A DNA stretch of 64,000 nucleotides from Clostridium_AM tanneri (GTDB taxonomy: Bacteria; Bacillota; Clostridia; Clostridiales; Clostridiaceae), in assembly GCF_033659955.1 (NCBI RefSeq), contig NZ_JARUJP010000019.1, positions 1 through 64,000 of the forward strand. Direction: 5' to 3'. Positions 26,916-35,735 of the stretch are shown here, one piece after another. How positions within the stretch are numbered: the first letter of the stretch is position 1; each line of letters begins with the position of its first letter. The translations under genes and the position numbers were made by a program. The notes under the pieces are model-generated. The model made no database searches, was not told the origin of the DNA, and saw only the letters and a list, made by a program, of their open reading frames with translations.

Positions 26916-27686
26916 ATGGCACACGTAATTGCAGTTGCAGGAAAAGGTGGTGTTGGTAAAACAACGCTGACAGGTTTATTGATTGAATATTTAGTGCAAA
27001 CCGGGAAAAAACCAATCTTAGCGGTAGACGCAGATGCAAACTCCAATCTAAATGAAGTATTAGGTGTTGAAACGAGCATGACACTTGGACAGGTTAGGGA
27101 AGAATTAGAACGAGCAGGAATGGATTTACAAAGTAAGATCCCTGCCGGTATGACTAAGGCAGATTATCTAGAAATGCGCATGAATAATGCAATAACGGAA
27201 GAGGATGATTTTGATTTGATGATTATGGGACGTTCCCAGGGGCAGGGTTGTTACTGCTTTGTAAATGGTCTTCTAGAAAGGCAGATTCAGAAACTTCAGG
27301 GGAATTATCCATACATTGTAGTAGATAATGAAGCTGGAATGGAGCATATTAGCAGAGGAATTCTTCCTAATGTTGATACTATGATTCTAGTTAGTGATTG
27401 TTCCAGGAGAGGAGTTCAGGCAGCAGGAAGAATTGCAGAGTTGGTAAGTGAGTCTAATATGCACCCAAAGTATATGGGCTTAATTGTAAATAGAGCACCA
27501 GAAGGTAAATTAAATCCTGGAACGCTAGAAGAGATAGAAAAACAAGGTCTTAAACTTCTCGGTATTGTTCCTCAAGATGATATGGTTTATCAATACGATT
27601 GCGCTGGAAAGCCAATGGTGAAATTACCTGAAAGCTCTCCTGTAAAAAATGCTCTTAAGGATATCATCGAAAAATTAGCCATATAG
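26916..27686 (+). CDS. cooC: CooC-type nickel-insertion ATPase
   Basis: The 256-residue protein starts at ATG 26916 behind GGGGAG. It is a MinD/SIMIBI-class P-loop ATPase: GKGGVGKTT at 9-17, VDADANSNL near 38, and the CooC-specific Cys112-Tyr-Cys114 (GCYCFVNGLL) that binds nickel between two monomers. VDNEAGMEHISRG is the switch region and LIVNRAPEG the nucleotide-specificity region. CooC matures the Ni-Fe-S centre of carbon monoxide dehydrogenase. No CODH gene lies in this window, so it either serves a distant cluster or is an orphan. It is divergent from nothing close and faces the AraC gene. Confidence 0.82.
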   Translation: MAHVIAVAGKGGVGKTTLTGLLIEYLVQTGKKPILAVDADANSNLNEVLGVETSMTLGQVREELERAGMDLQSKIPAGMTKADYLEMRMNNAITEEDDFDLMIMGRSQGQGCYCFVNGLLERQIQKLQGNYPYIVVDNEAGMEHISRGILPNVDTMILVSDCSRRGVQAAGRIAELVSESNMHPKYMGLIVNRAPEGKLNPGTLEEIEKQGLKLLGIVPQDDMVYQYDCAGKPMVKLPESSPVKNALKDIIEKLAI

Positions 27687-27708
27687 AGACGAGTTATATA
27701 AAAAAATA

Positions 27709-27746
27709 AACCCAGTAACAGAGCAAGATAGCTTTTTTACTGGGTT
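27709..27746 (-). terminator. Terminator between cooC and the AraC-type gene
   Basis: AACCCAGTAA and TTACTGGGTT form a 10-bp stem; on the minus strand TTTATTTTTTTAT follows. It overlaps the stop of the AraC gene and could also stop cooC transcription. Confidence 0.75.
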
Positions 27747-28737
27747 ATAAGCAATTAATAACATCGTAGGACTCTATTTGATGTTGCAATCGATATTCCG
27801 TTGGAGAAACCTTCATAATTTTCTTGAAAGCCGTTGCAAATTTACCCTGATTTTCGTAGCCTACCTGCTTAGCGATGTCAGCTATCATATCATTGCCTCG
27901 GCGTAGCAAATTAGCAGCCTGGTGAATGCGATATTCTTTCATGTAGGTGGCAATTGGCTGTCCATAAACACCTTTGAAGGTTGACTTTAAGGTTGCTGTA
28001 TTAATTAAGTATTCTTTAGATAATTCTTCAATTGTTGGTCTTTCTCGAAGATTGGATATAAGTTGTTTGTGAACTCTTTTAATAATTTCAACCTGTGGAG
28101 ATAGATATTGCTCCCGCTGCTTTTCTTTATTCACATCAATCATCCATAGGAATAGCAGCAGTTCCTGCACCTTCAGTTTGAAATAGGGACGCTGCACACA
28201 ATTTGGTAATGAATAAAGTTTAGAAAAAATATGTTCAATTTCATCGCGGGCAGGCATAACTAAGTAATGGTCATCTTCGCAGAACTTCCTTTTAAATTCA
28301 TTGATATTAATGGCTGTATTGCACAAAATTTCAGGTGGATAATCGGCTACTTTATCTAAATCAACAACAACTCCAATGCCGCGATAAAGCTTTACTGGAA
28401 AACTCATAGTAGAAGAAACACAGTTGTCCATCATATGAATAGAAAGATCTCCTTCCCCAAGATACATACAAGCACCACTCTCTAGTTGCCAACCAACGCG
28501 TCCTTCCTGGCAATAATTAATTTGCATTGTATTACCATAGGGCTTATGTTGAAAGGTACAGCTGGTGGAATCAAAATTAGCTAAAAAGAGTTCAATACCG
28601 GGAAAAACCTGATAAACTGTCATATCTCCTTGACCATCCAGGCAGTCCAGCTTATATAATGTGTGAAAACCATCTTTACTTTGTTGAACAACCTTGGATA
28701 CCTGGTTCAAAAACTGAAATTTTCCGGTGGTATTCAT
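27745..28737 (-). CDS. AraC-family transcriptional regulator
   Basis: The 330-residue protein starts at ATG 28737 behind AAAGGA; the frame extends seven codons upstream without a site. The C-terminal 100 residues form the double helix-turn-helix: ERPTIEELSKEYLINTATLK, then YGQPIATYMKEYRIHQAANLL and IADIAKQVGYENQGKFATAFKKIMKVSPTEYR. The N-terminal 200 residues are cupin-like, with YCQEGRVGWQLESG and YLGEGDLSIH. It lies at the end of the decayed NAD-salvage operon but has its own terminator. Target unknown. Confidence 0.88.
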   Translation of the reverse strand: MNTTGKFQFLNQVSKVVQQSKDGFHTLYKLDCLDGQGDMTVYQVFPGIELFLANFDSTSCTFQHKPYGNTMQINYCQEGRVGWQLESGACMYLGEGDLSIHMMDNCVSSTMSFPVKLYRGIGVVVDLDKVADYPPEILCNTAININEFKRKFCEDDHYLVMPARDEIEHIFSKLYSLPNCVQRPYFKLKVQELLLFLWMIDVNKEKQREQYLSPQVEIIKRVHKQLISNLRERPTIEELSKEYLINTATLKSTFKGVYGQPIATYMKEYRIHQAANLLRRGNDMIADIAKQVGYENQGKFATAFKKIMKVSPTEYRLQHQIESYDVINCL

Positions 28738-28921
28738 TGCGTTATCCTTTCGTTGCATTCGTTTAATATTGGATTGAAGCCTAAAAAATTCTCTATTTTT
28801 CTTAAACTTACACCCTTATCTTAATATATAAATCCATGAATAATTACTCATATATTCATATTATATTCCTTACTATAGTCTTTGTAAATAAAGCCTATAC
28901 TATTTTCCTTCAAACAAATGC

Positions 28922-29379
28922 TTACTTCCACCAAGTATCAAATGGAGTTACAAGCAATTCTCGTTTATGCTTTGTTACTTCAAATCGATTTTCAATACTC
29001 GTCTTAACACTAGGTGCAACTTCTTTACCCAATAAATATTGGTCAAGAACATTGTATTCAATGCCGAGTTCCGTCTCATCTGCTTGCTGAGGTTTGTTAT
29101 CGAGCAAGTCTGCCGTTGGAGTCTTAAGATAAAGTTGTTCGGGAGCATTAAGCTCCTTCAAAAGTTCACGGCCCTGTCCTTTTGTAAGGCCGGCTAAAGG
29201 AAGGATATCGGCTCCCCTGTCGCATTAGTATAAACCTTGACGATACCAAAGACAAAACCTTTTGCTCCTGCTTTCATACAATATGCTTTGAGAAAATCAA
29301 TCCTGCTCTGAATCTCCTTCTTGGCGTTGATCTCTGGTTTCACATTCAACGCTTGGATGATTTCCATTTGTTTGCTCAA
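28922..29379 (-). pseudogene. nadE: NAD+ synthetase with deletion and frameshift
   Basis: A TTG at 29379 (behind GGGGG) begins LSKQMEIIQALNVKPEI, and about 45 residues match the N-terminus of ammonia-dependent NadE up to GAKGFVFGI. The ATP pyrophosphatase loop that should follow (SGGQDS) and about 120 further residues are gone. Sequence resumes in another frame with CDRGADILPLAGLTKGQGRELL, KTPTADLLDNKPQQADETELG and TKHKRELLVTPFDTWWK to the stop at 28922. So an internal deletion plus frameshift has removed the catalytic core. It is last in the NAD operon, 16 bases after pncB. Confidence 0.88.
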
Positions 29380-29395
29380 TTGGAATTCCCCCTTA

Positions 29396-30850
29396 TTATT
29401 CATTCTGTGCTTCGTGCAGCAGGCTCATCTTTAATTCATAATAATAGGGACTCATATCCAAATAATGCTTATGTGGATTTTCAAATCGCTGCTCTTCTTT
29501 CCAAATTTCCTTTTTTAACTGCTGCTCCACAAAGTTACGAATCTCATCTAGGCTAGGTGCCTGATACACCCGTTTTCCATCTTTCATCACAAGCTGCTGC
29601 AATTCTTTCACGGTGCAGTTTGTGAAGTAGCGGTTTTTCCAAGGTTTTTCTGGATCAACATATCGATATGGTTTGTCCATATCCACCAGTTCGTCCAACC
29701 TAGTAATCAGGTCTGCTATGGCGTTTCCTTCCTCACAGTAGACGCGATATATCTTTTTAAGGCCGGGATTTGTGATTTTCTCAACGGTTTCTGATACCTT
29801 TATCCTTGGTACAAATGTTTCATTTTCTTCTACAGCAGCAATTTTATAAACTGCACCAAATACAGGATCGCTTTTCGCCGTAATCAGACGTTCCCCAACA
29901 CCAAAGCCATCTATTTTGCTGTCTTGACCTAGGAGTGAAGTAATGGTATATTCGTCCAGACTGTTCGATACAAAAATCTTACAGTCATTAAGTCCAGCGT
30001 CATCCAGCATCCTGCGTACCTTTTTTGAAAGGTATGCAAGGTCTCCAGAATCTAGACGTATACCCTTTAGTCGTTTCCCCATTGGCTCCAAAACTTCCTT
30101 TGCCACACGAATAGCATTTGGAATGCCAGAATGTATAACATCATAGGTGTCCACGAGAAGCACTGCTGCATCTGGGTAGTTTTTTGCGTAATGTTTAAAG
30201 GCCTCATATTCATCTTTGTAGAACATTACCCAACTATGTGCCATGGTTCCGCTGACAGGTATTCCAAATTGTTTTCCTGCCATTACGTTAGATGTACTAC
30301 TGGCTCCACCGATATAAGCAGCTCTTGCCCCGTAAACAGCCGCATCTATATTATGAGCGCGCCTTGCACCGAAATCGGATACAGCTCGCCACTCTGCAGC
30401 GCACAGGATGCGCCTTGTTTTCGTGGCAATCAAAGACTGATGGTTGATTTGTGTCAGAATGGCCGTTTCTACTAACTGTGCATCTATGAGGGGGGCTATT
30501 ACGGTAATAATCGGTTCATTAGGGTACATGATAGTTCCTTCCTGGAAGGCGTAAATATCTCCTTTGAATCGGAAATTACTCAGATAGTCCAAGAAGTTTT
30601 CGCTAAAGAGATTCAGTGAGCGGAAATATTCTATGTCATCTGGATCAAAGTACAGATTTTCTACATACTCTATTATCTGCTCTAGTCCTGCAAAGATTGC
30701 AAAACCTCCATTATCCGGATTTTTACGGTAGAATACATCAAATGCCACTTTCTTCATCTCATTTTGCCCAGCAAAATATCCATTTGCCATAGTCATTTCA
30801 TATAAATCCATCATCATACTGATATTGCGCTTATCAAACTGTGTCATCAT
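29396..30850 (-). CDS. pncB: Nicotinate phosphoribosyltransferase
   Basis: The 484-residue protein is a full-length PncB-type enzyme: nicotinate + PRPP + ATP to nicotinate mononucleotide. Signatures are MMDLYEMTMANGYF near the N-terminus, FDVFYRKNPDNGGFAIFAGLEQ, RRAHNIDAAVYGARAAYIGG, GTMAHSWVMFY and KGIRLDSGDLAYLSKKVR. It begins inside the end of the truncated pncA (GGAGGGG then ATGATG; either ATG is possible). It is the only clearly intact enzyme of the three NAD-salvage genes in this operon, together with damaged pncA and nadE. Confidence 0.93.
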   Translation of the reverse strand: MMTQFDKRNISMMMDLYEMTMANGYFAGQNEMKKVAFDVFYRKNPDNGGFAIFAGLEQIIEYVENLYFDPDDIEYFRSLNLFSENFLDYLSNFRFKGDIYAFQEGTIMYPNEPIITVIAPLIDAQLVETAILTQINHQSLIATKTRRILCAAEWRAVSDFGARRAHNIDAAVYGARAAYIGGASSTSNVMAGKQFGIPVSGTMAHSWVMFYKDEYEAFKHYAKNYPDAAVLLVDTYDVIHSGIPNAIRVAKEVLEPMGKRLKGIRLDSGDLAYLSKKVRRMLDDAGLNDCKIFVSNSLDEYTITSLLGQDSKIDGFGVGERLITAKSDPVFGAVYKIAAVEENETFVPRIKVSETVEKITNPGLKKIYRVYCEEGNAIADLITRLDELVDMDKPYRYVDPEKPWKNRYFTNCTVKELQQLVMKDGKRVYQAPSLDEIRNFVEQQLKKEIWKEEQRFENPHKHYLDMSPYYYELKMSLLHEAQNE

Positions 30851-31181
30851 CTTCCCCTCCGATCACTGCAATCAATTCAGCAAGCTCTATTGAACCGAAA
30901 GACGGCTTTTCAATCACCTGACATCCGCTCACATACACCCTTTGGAAAATTCCCCAGCCAGGCGTCCCTTTTATGCAATGCGGAACAGGAAGCTTCTTCC
31001 CTTCTTGTGTCTGAAGGTAAGTCTTAGTATGGGTATCTTGTGTATAAATGACTGTGTCACCTGTTACTAGATAACTGTCAATCTTAGCCTTCGCAGAATC
31101 AACAATTTCTACAGCTTCCTTAGTACCAAGTGATCCATTAATAAAATCATTCTGCATATCAATTACCACTAAAACTTTCAT
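30834..31181 (-). pseudogene. pncA: Nicotinamidase, C-terminally truncated
   Basis: The 115-residue frame starts at 31181 behind AAGGAGGG. MKVLVVIDMQNDFINGSLGT holds the catalytic Asp; TQDTHTKTYLQTQEGKKLPV, HCIKGTPGWGI and VIEKPSFGSIELAEL include the likely catalytic Lys. Intact enzymes of this family have about 180 residues, with the nucleophilic Cys in a CTDICV-type segment; here the protein ends at VIGGEDDDTV, so the Cys and the last third are missing. The stop overlaps the pncB start region. The enzyme would convert nicotinamide to nicotinate; this copy should be inactive unless the fragment has another role. Confidence 0.85.
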
Positions 31182-31277
31182 TCCTTAATCCCTCCTTACT
31201 GCTATATGTGTCAGAATGGCCTCTATAAGAGGATTTAATTTACTTTAAGCTATGCTTGCATGTTTCTTTAATAGTTA

Positions 31278-31847
31278 TCACTCATTACTTTTCTGCAAAA
31301 AATATTTTGCAAAGTCAACAAGTTTATGTGCTTCTTCTGTGCGAAGCATATTTACATCCAAACCACCTGGACCTAGGCGAAAGCGATCCAATCCATCAGC
31401 ATCCTTGAAAATCTTATATAACAGCATGCATCTTTCGCTTACAATAGGCGCTTTTGCAATCTCTGACAATCCAATGGTATCATCTTGGTCATGGTAATAC
31501 ATGATGTAATAAGTCTGCTCATCAAAAGGCATATCATGCTCACAGCAATAATCTGCATAATATTCTGCTGCTCGTTTGCCATGTCCCTTATCCAGCCAAT
31601 CATCGAGGCGCCGGGAATCATGAAAAATAGCCGCCATGCTAAGTGCATCCATTTCTTCATAACTTAGTCCAATTTGATATGCTATGACAAGTGACAACAG
31701 CAGCACCCGGGCACAATGCTCTTTGGTGTGCTTTACACTATCCTTTAACCAAAACTGGATATTTTGCTCCATAAATTCATACCATTTTTTATAGCGCCTT
31801 TCCACTGGCTGGCATATAGGATCTTTCATAACCTGTTTTAAAAGCAT
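31278..31847 (-). CDS. HD-domain phosphohydrolase-like protein
   Basis: The 189-residue protein starts at 31847 behind AAAGGAG. HD-superfamily metal ligands are present: TKEHCARV (first His), IFHDSRR (the HD pair), GHGKRA, and DADGLDRFRLGPGG. This is the layout of small HD hydrolases acting on nucleotides or phosphomonoesters. Its place between the sirtuin genes and pncA suggests a role in nucleotide or NAD turnover, but no substrate can be assigned. Confidence 0.82.
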   Translation of the reverse strand: MLLKQVMKDPICQPVERRYKKWYEFMEQNIQFWLKDSVKHTKEHCARVLLLSLVIAYQIGLSYEEMDALSMAAIFHDSRRLDDWLDKGHGKRAAEYYADYCCEHDMPFDEQTYYIMYYHDQDDTIGLSEIAKAPIVSERCMLLYKIFKDADGLDRFRLGPGGLDVNMLRTEEAHKLVDFAKYFLQKSNE

Positions 31848-31883
31848 TTTTTTCTCCTTTATTCTAACACTTGCATATTTTAC

Positions 31884-32728
31884 TTATCTCATCTGTACCA
31901 ATTGCTGTAACACTTCTGCAATATCACCGTCAATACCTATGGATTTAGCCGCAATTGCCTCTGGAATATAAAGATCGCCACCTTTATTAAGGGTAATGTA
32001 AGTAGCATTTTTCTCCATATTAGTTAACTTCATAAATGGTGCTTTAATCATCTGATTTCTAGCACCTACACCTAATTCCAGAAAAACTATTTTTTTGCCA
32101 TGAGCTTTCTTAATAAAATCCTGATAAGCATCACAGCTAGTTTGCCAAGACTTGTCCCTTAGAAAATCCCCATCTAGTTCAATATGAACTTGCATCCTGC
32201 CGCCACACTCAGGACATTTAGGAATAAGATTTGATGAAACTTTTCCATTCTCTTGGCTTTGTGCCATTTTGATTAGTATTTCATCTCCTAAATAAGTTTT
32301 ATTATGACAACCATGAGAACATTGCAGATACCTGCAATTACCTTCTATTTCGAAGAGACGCTCCTTTGGAAAACCTGCCAGTGTAAAATGATCATCTATA
32401 TTGGAGGTAACAACAAAATAGTTTTATCTTTCACCAGTTCATAAAGGTTCTTCATAACTGGACTTGCTTCCTTTTTATATAAAAAGTATTCGAACATACG
32501 GCTGAAAAATGCCCACTTCTCTTCCTGAGAAGGAAATGGATAAAAACATCCCTGTATAATGCTGTGAAAACCGTGAATTTCACGAAAGTCTCCAAAATTC
32601 TTTAGAAAAGCTAAGTTTTCTGCAAAAATATGATAACCTTCCGAAATTGAAAGACCGTTACTTGCGCCGATAACAATGCTATCCGCTTCTTTGATTTTTT
32701 TTAAAACTTCATTATATTTCTCTTCCAT
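31884..32728 (-). pseudogene. SirTM-type sirtuin, second copy, frameshifted
   Basis: The frame from 32728 (behind GAGGAG) reads MEEKYNEVLKKIKEADSIVI and a GASNGLSISEG nucleotide loop, and stops at 32396 after VKDKTILLLPPI. One base out of frame the sequence continues YFVVTSNIDDHFTLAGF, NCRYLQCSHGCHNKTY, LIPKCPECGGRM and FLELGVG to the stop at 31884, so the two halves form one SirTM-like protein of about 280 residues. One A added to the AAAA run near 32416 would restore D-K-N-Y-F-V. It may be a true inactivating frameshift, a phase-variable site or a sequencing error. It has the same family layout as the intact gene upstream. Confidence 0.85.
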
Positions 32729-32781
32729 CTGTAACTCCTCATTTTTATTAAATTTGTGTTGTGGAATGCTCTATACATTTT

Positions 32782-33639
32782 CTACATATGTGAAGCTAAA
32801 TCACTCAGTACTTGTGCAATATCAGCATCCATTGTTATTGTTTTATTTATTAAATAATCAGGAGTGGTATCTTCACCTTTATTAATACGAACTAAAAAAG
32901 CATTTGGCCAGTTATAAGCCATTTGAGTAAATGGGTATTTAATTATATTTGGTGTCATAGGTCCAACACCTAGTTCTATGAATACAACTTTTTTATTAGA
33001 ATTCTCAGCTAAAAATGTTCTATATTTATTAAGTCCATCTTCCCAGAATTCCCCCTCTAAAAAGACAAAGGAACGTATCCAAGGCTCCATTTCCCCGCCA
33101 CACATTGGGCATCTTGGAATCAGCTCTGTAGGAACTCTCGTATCCTTAGCACTAGTAGCCATGTTTCTAACAATATCCTCAGCGGGATAAACCTTATCGT
33201 GACAGGGTTTTGCACATTGTAACCAGTGAGCATCCCCTTGAGGTAGACAAATTTTTTCTTCCGAAAAGAGCTTAGAAAATTGCATATCTTGGTTTGTGGT
33301 AATAATAAAATAATTCTTGTCTTTTATCAGCTTGTGTAAATCCATATAAGTCTGTCCAGGTGGAGTATCAAACATAAGTGTACAGTGTTTAGATAAATAA
33401 GCCCATCTTTCTTCGCTTGTTTTATATTTATAGTAAAGGGCTTCAAAGTTACCGCGAATCCCGTAATTTTTTTCAAATTCACTGAAATTATCAATCCAAT
33501 ACTTGCTATGATTATAAAAATCATGACCATTAGCAGTAGACATACCTGATGCACCGCCAACTATAATGGCGTCTGCTTCTTTGATTTTTTGTATTATTGT
33601 GTTTATGTTATCTTGATATTGTTGTTGTATCTGTGACAT
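32782..33639 (-). CDS. SirTM-type (class M) sirtuin, probable NAD-dependent ADP-ribosyltransferase/deacylase
   Basis: The 285-residue protein starts at 33639 behind TTAGGAGG. Sir2 features are GGASGMSTANG (NAD loop), TTNQDMQF (the TQNID equivalent), QGDAHWLQCAKPC with the catalytic-region His, a zinc finger with CPMCGG, and ELGVGPMTPNIIKYPF. This matches class-M sirtuins, some of which ADP-ribosylate lipoylated GcvH-like proteins. Those usually sit with a macrodomain hydrolase, GcvH-L and LplA2; none is here. Instead it leads an operon of NAD-salvage genes, so nicotinamide released by the sirtuin could be recycled. Activity is inferred. Confidence 0.85.
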   Translation of the reverse strand: MSQIQQQYQDNINTIIQKIKEADAIIVGGASGMSTANGHDFYNHSKYWIDNFSEFEKNYGIRGNFEALYYKYKTSEERWAYLSKHCTLMFDTPPGQTYMDLHKLIKDKNYFIITTNQDMQFSKLFSEEKICLPQGDAHWLQCAKPCHDKVYPAEDIVRNMATSAKDTRVPTELIPRCPMCGGEMEPWIRSFVFLEGEFWEDGLNKYRTFLAENSNKKVVFIELGVGPMTPNIIKYPFTQMAYNWPNAFLVRINKGEDTTPDYLINKTITMDADIAQVLSDLASHM

Positions 33640-33764
33640 ATTTAATTTTCCTCCTAACGTTATTCATTAATTGGTTAGAGACATTCACTTATATAGCAGC
33701 TCATCAAAAACAAATATTAAGATACAGAGCTGTAATGCATTTTTTATTAATGCTTGAATACTGA

Positions 33765-33793
33765 TTTACTTTGTTTCAAATGTATTATATAAT
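33765..33793 (+). promoter_or_regulatory. Promoter of the HxlR gene
   Basis: TTTACT (33765-33770), a 17-bp spacer and TATAAT (33788-33793) form a sigma-A promoter. A near-copy occurs upstream of the truncated hxlR duplicate at 25918. Confidence 0.7.
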
Positions 33794-33812
33794 CAGTATA
33801 GATTTTCAAACA

Positions 33813-33837
33813 AGTATGCACTTTTTCGACGCATACT
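33813..33837. promoter_or_regulatory. Inverted repeat, probable HxlR operator
   Basis: AGTATGC-N11-GCATACT lies about 20 bases after the -10 box, where a bound dimer would block transcription. The same repeat with the same spacing is kept at 25872-25896 in the duplicated segment. Confidence 0.6.
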
Positions 33838-33858
33838 ATCTAGGAGGATAGTGTAAAT

Positions 33859-34194
33859 ATGAAGGAATACAAAGGAGTTGTTGCTGACAGTCAAGACACC
33901 TGTTTTGGCTATACACTTTCTATTATTAACGGAAAGTGGAAATTGCTAATTATATTTTATTTATCAAAGCACGGGACTGTGCGTTACAACGAATTGCAGC
34001 GTATGATAGGTAAAATAACCTACAAAACCCTCAGTAGCACATTAAAGGAAATGGAGAGTGATGGCTTAATTCATCGTAAGGAATATCCACAGATTCCTCC
34101 AAAGGTCGAATATAGCCTTACTGAAAAAGGACAAAGCCTTTGGCCCATTATACAGGGAATGTGTCAGTGGGGGGAGCATAATAAAGAAAAATAA
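33859..34194 (+). CDS. HxlR-family winged-helix regulator of the sirtuin/NAD operon (inferred)
   Basis: The 111-residue protein has AGGAGG upstream and the HxlR core: QDTCFGYTLSIINGKWKLLIIFYL, VRYNELQRMIGKIT, LSSTLKEMESDGLIHRKEY, IPPKVEYSLTEKGQSL. The single cysteine at QDTCF matches the sensor cysteine position of redox- or electrophile-sensing HxlR proteins. It is divergent from the sirtuin operon (220 bases apart), which it probably controls along with itself. A 5' duplicate lies at 25865. Confidence 0.88.
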   Translation: MKEYKGVVADSQDTCFGYTLSIINGKWKLLIIFYLSKHGTVRYNELQRMIGKITYKTLSSTLKEMESDGLIHRKEYPQIPPKVEYSLTEKGQSLWPIIQGMCQWGEHNKEK

Positions 34195-34240
34195 AAAACA
34201 TAAGCAATTCTATCCTCTTCAACAGCCTAGTCTACCAAAT

Positions 34241-35575
34241 TTACAAAGAGGATACTTTTGCTTTTTTAGGCTTTGATATATTTCCTGCAAAATCTATTGC
34301 CTTTACTTCATAACTAAGACCTTTAAATCTATCTTTCAAGGGTACCTTATCTATATAACTCATTACAAGGTCTTCCTTTTTTCCTTTCTTTCCCTTAAAT
34401 ATTCTATCTACATTAGTAGTAAAAATTAATTTTTTATCCCTATACACTTCATAACCATATATCCCAATGTTATCACTGGCAGGATACCAAGAAATTAAAA
34501 ATTTATTTTCTCCCATTTCTATAATTTCAACTTTCTTTGGAGCTGTTGGTTTACGGTTTTCTAACTGACCACTTTTAACATATTTTAAATAAGTCTCATG
34601 GAAACCTTTATCAATATTATTAGGACTATAATAATGACAATATGCAAAAGTTATAATGTTATCTACATATGGTTTTTCAATTTCCATCTGTTTTATAAAT
34701 CGATTGAGCGGAGCACTAGACCAGTTTAAGTGATTAAAGGTTTCTGTATTAGCCCAAAATAATAACCCTGCTTTAGTATCTACAGCCTTTCTCAATTCTG
34801 CAAACCAGTGATCTACTTCATCTATTTTTAACCCTCCGCCGCCAACGGAATCCTGTGGGCAAAATATATCCCCTTTTCCTAAGTCCGTATGCTGAAATAA
34901 GTAGGCCCAGTTTTTTGCATATTCTTCAGCACTTCCATAAACAGAATTCATGAAAGGTGATAACATAAGTGGTAATCGATGGCCTTTTTCTTTTAAATGT
35001 TTTAAATTAATATCAATTGCTTTAGCTAATACAGAAAAATCATCCTTTGTTTTAAAGTTTAGGTTATCTACCTCATATACCCAATACCACCCATAAAAAG
35101 CATTAGGATATTTGGAATAGTATTTAGTATATAATTCATCGGCTATCTCATTTCCTCTTTCCATTTGAGCATAAAGCCATTTAGGGTTTCTAGGTCCTTT
35201 CTTCCACCAATCACTATTAAAATTAATGCCTAAAAAAATCTTCATTCCTATTTTCTCTGCATTTCTGAGACACATATCAACAATATCTACACCTGGATAT
35301 TCCATTTTTCCCCCAGGAATTTTGGTTGGATAAATAGTTTTGGTTAAATCACCTTCAGTAATAGAAGTGCCTATAATAACGTAATGCATATTACATTCTT
35401 TTAAATAATTAAATTCACTTTGCCATTTTGAATCATTCCACTTTTCCACCATATCATCTTGAATAAATGATCCATCTGCTATAGGATATTTTTTATTAGA
35501 ATTCTTAATCTTACGTAGCTTTGATATTGTCAAGCTATTAGCCATTCTACTAAAGACATCTTTCAAAATTCTCAT
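34241..35575 (-). CDS. DUF4434-like glycosidase-fold protein with C-terminal fibronectin-III-like domain
   Basis: The 444-residue protein (ATG 35575; an upstream TTG at 35596 is possible) has a TIM-barrel-like N-terminal 320 residues: SKWQSEFNYLKECNMHYVIIG, NAEKIGMKIFLGINFNSDWW, YGWYWVYEVDN, LMLSPFMNSV and GDIFCPQDSVGGGGL. These resemble DUF4434, a glycoside-hydrolase-like family. The last ~95 residues (APKKVEIIEMGENKFLISW, SDNIGIYGYEVYRDKKLI, SYEVKAIDFAGNIS) are a fibronectin type III module of the kind attached to clostridial polysaccharide enzymes. No clear signal peptide is visible, so location is uncertain. Substrate unknown. Confidence 0.72.
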   Translation of the reverse strand: MRILKDVFSRMANSLTISKLRKIKNSNKKYPIADGSFIQDDMVEKWNDSKWQSEFNYLKECNMHYVIIGTSITEGDLTKTIYPTKIPGGKMEYPGVDIVDMCLRNAEKIGMKIFLGINFNSDWWKKGPRNPKWLYAQMERGNEIADELYTKYYSKYPNAFYGWYWVYEVDNLNFKTKDDFSVLAKAIDINLKHLKEKGHRLPLMLSPFMNSVYGSAEEYAKNWAYLFQHTDLGKGDIFCPQDSVGGGGLKIDEVDHWFAELRKAVDTKAGLLFWANTETFNHLNWSSAPLNRFIKQMEIEKPYVDNIITFAYCHYYSPNNIDKGFHETYLKYVKSGQLENRKPTAPKKVEIIEMGENKFLISWYPASDNIGIYGYEVYRDKKLIFTTNVDRIFKGKKGKKEDLVMSYIDKVPLKDRFKGLSYEVKAIDFAGNISKPKKAKVSSL

Positions 35576-35735
35576 AATACCTTTTAATCCTTTCAAAATT
35601 GATGATAACTCACATTTTATAATAGCAATTTCATTAAAATACCTAATATGACCTAAATATGCGTATCAGATTTTAACTACTAATATTATATTTATGTATT
35701 AACGTAAAAAACACCAAATAAAAAGAACTAAAATA

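Noticed and set aside
26776..27084. Minus-strand genes opposite the start of cooC
   Set aside because: Two overlapping open frames lie antisense to a conserved ATPase and show no ribosome site or family pattern.
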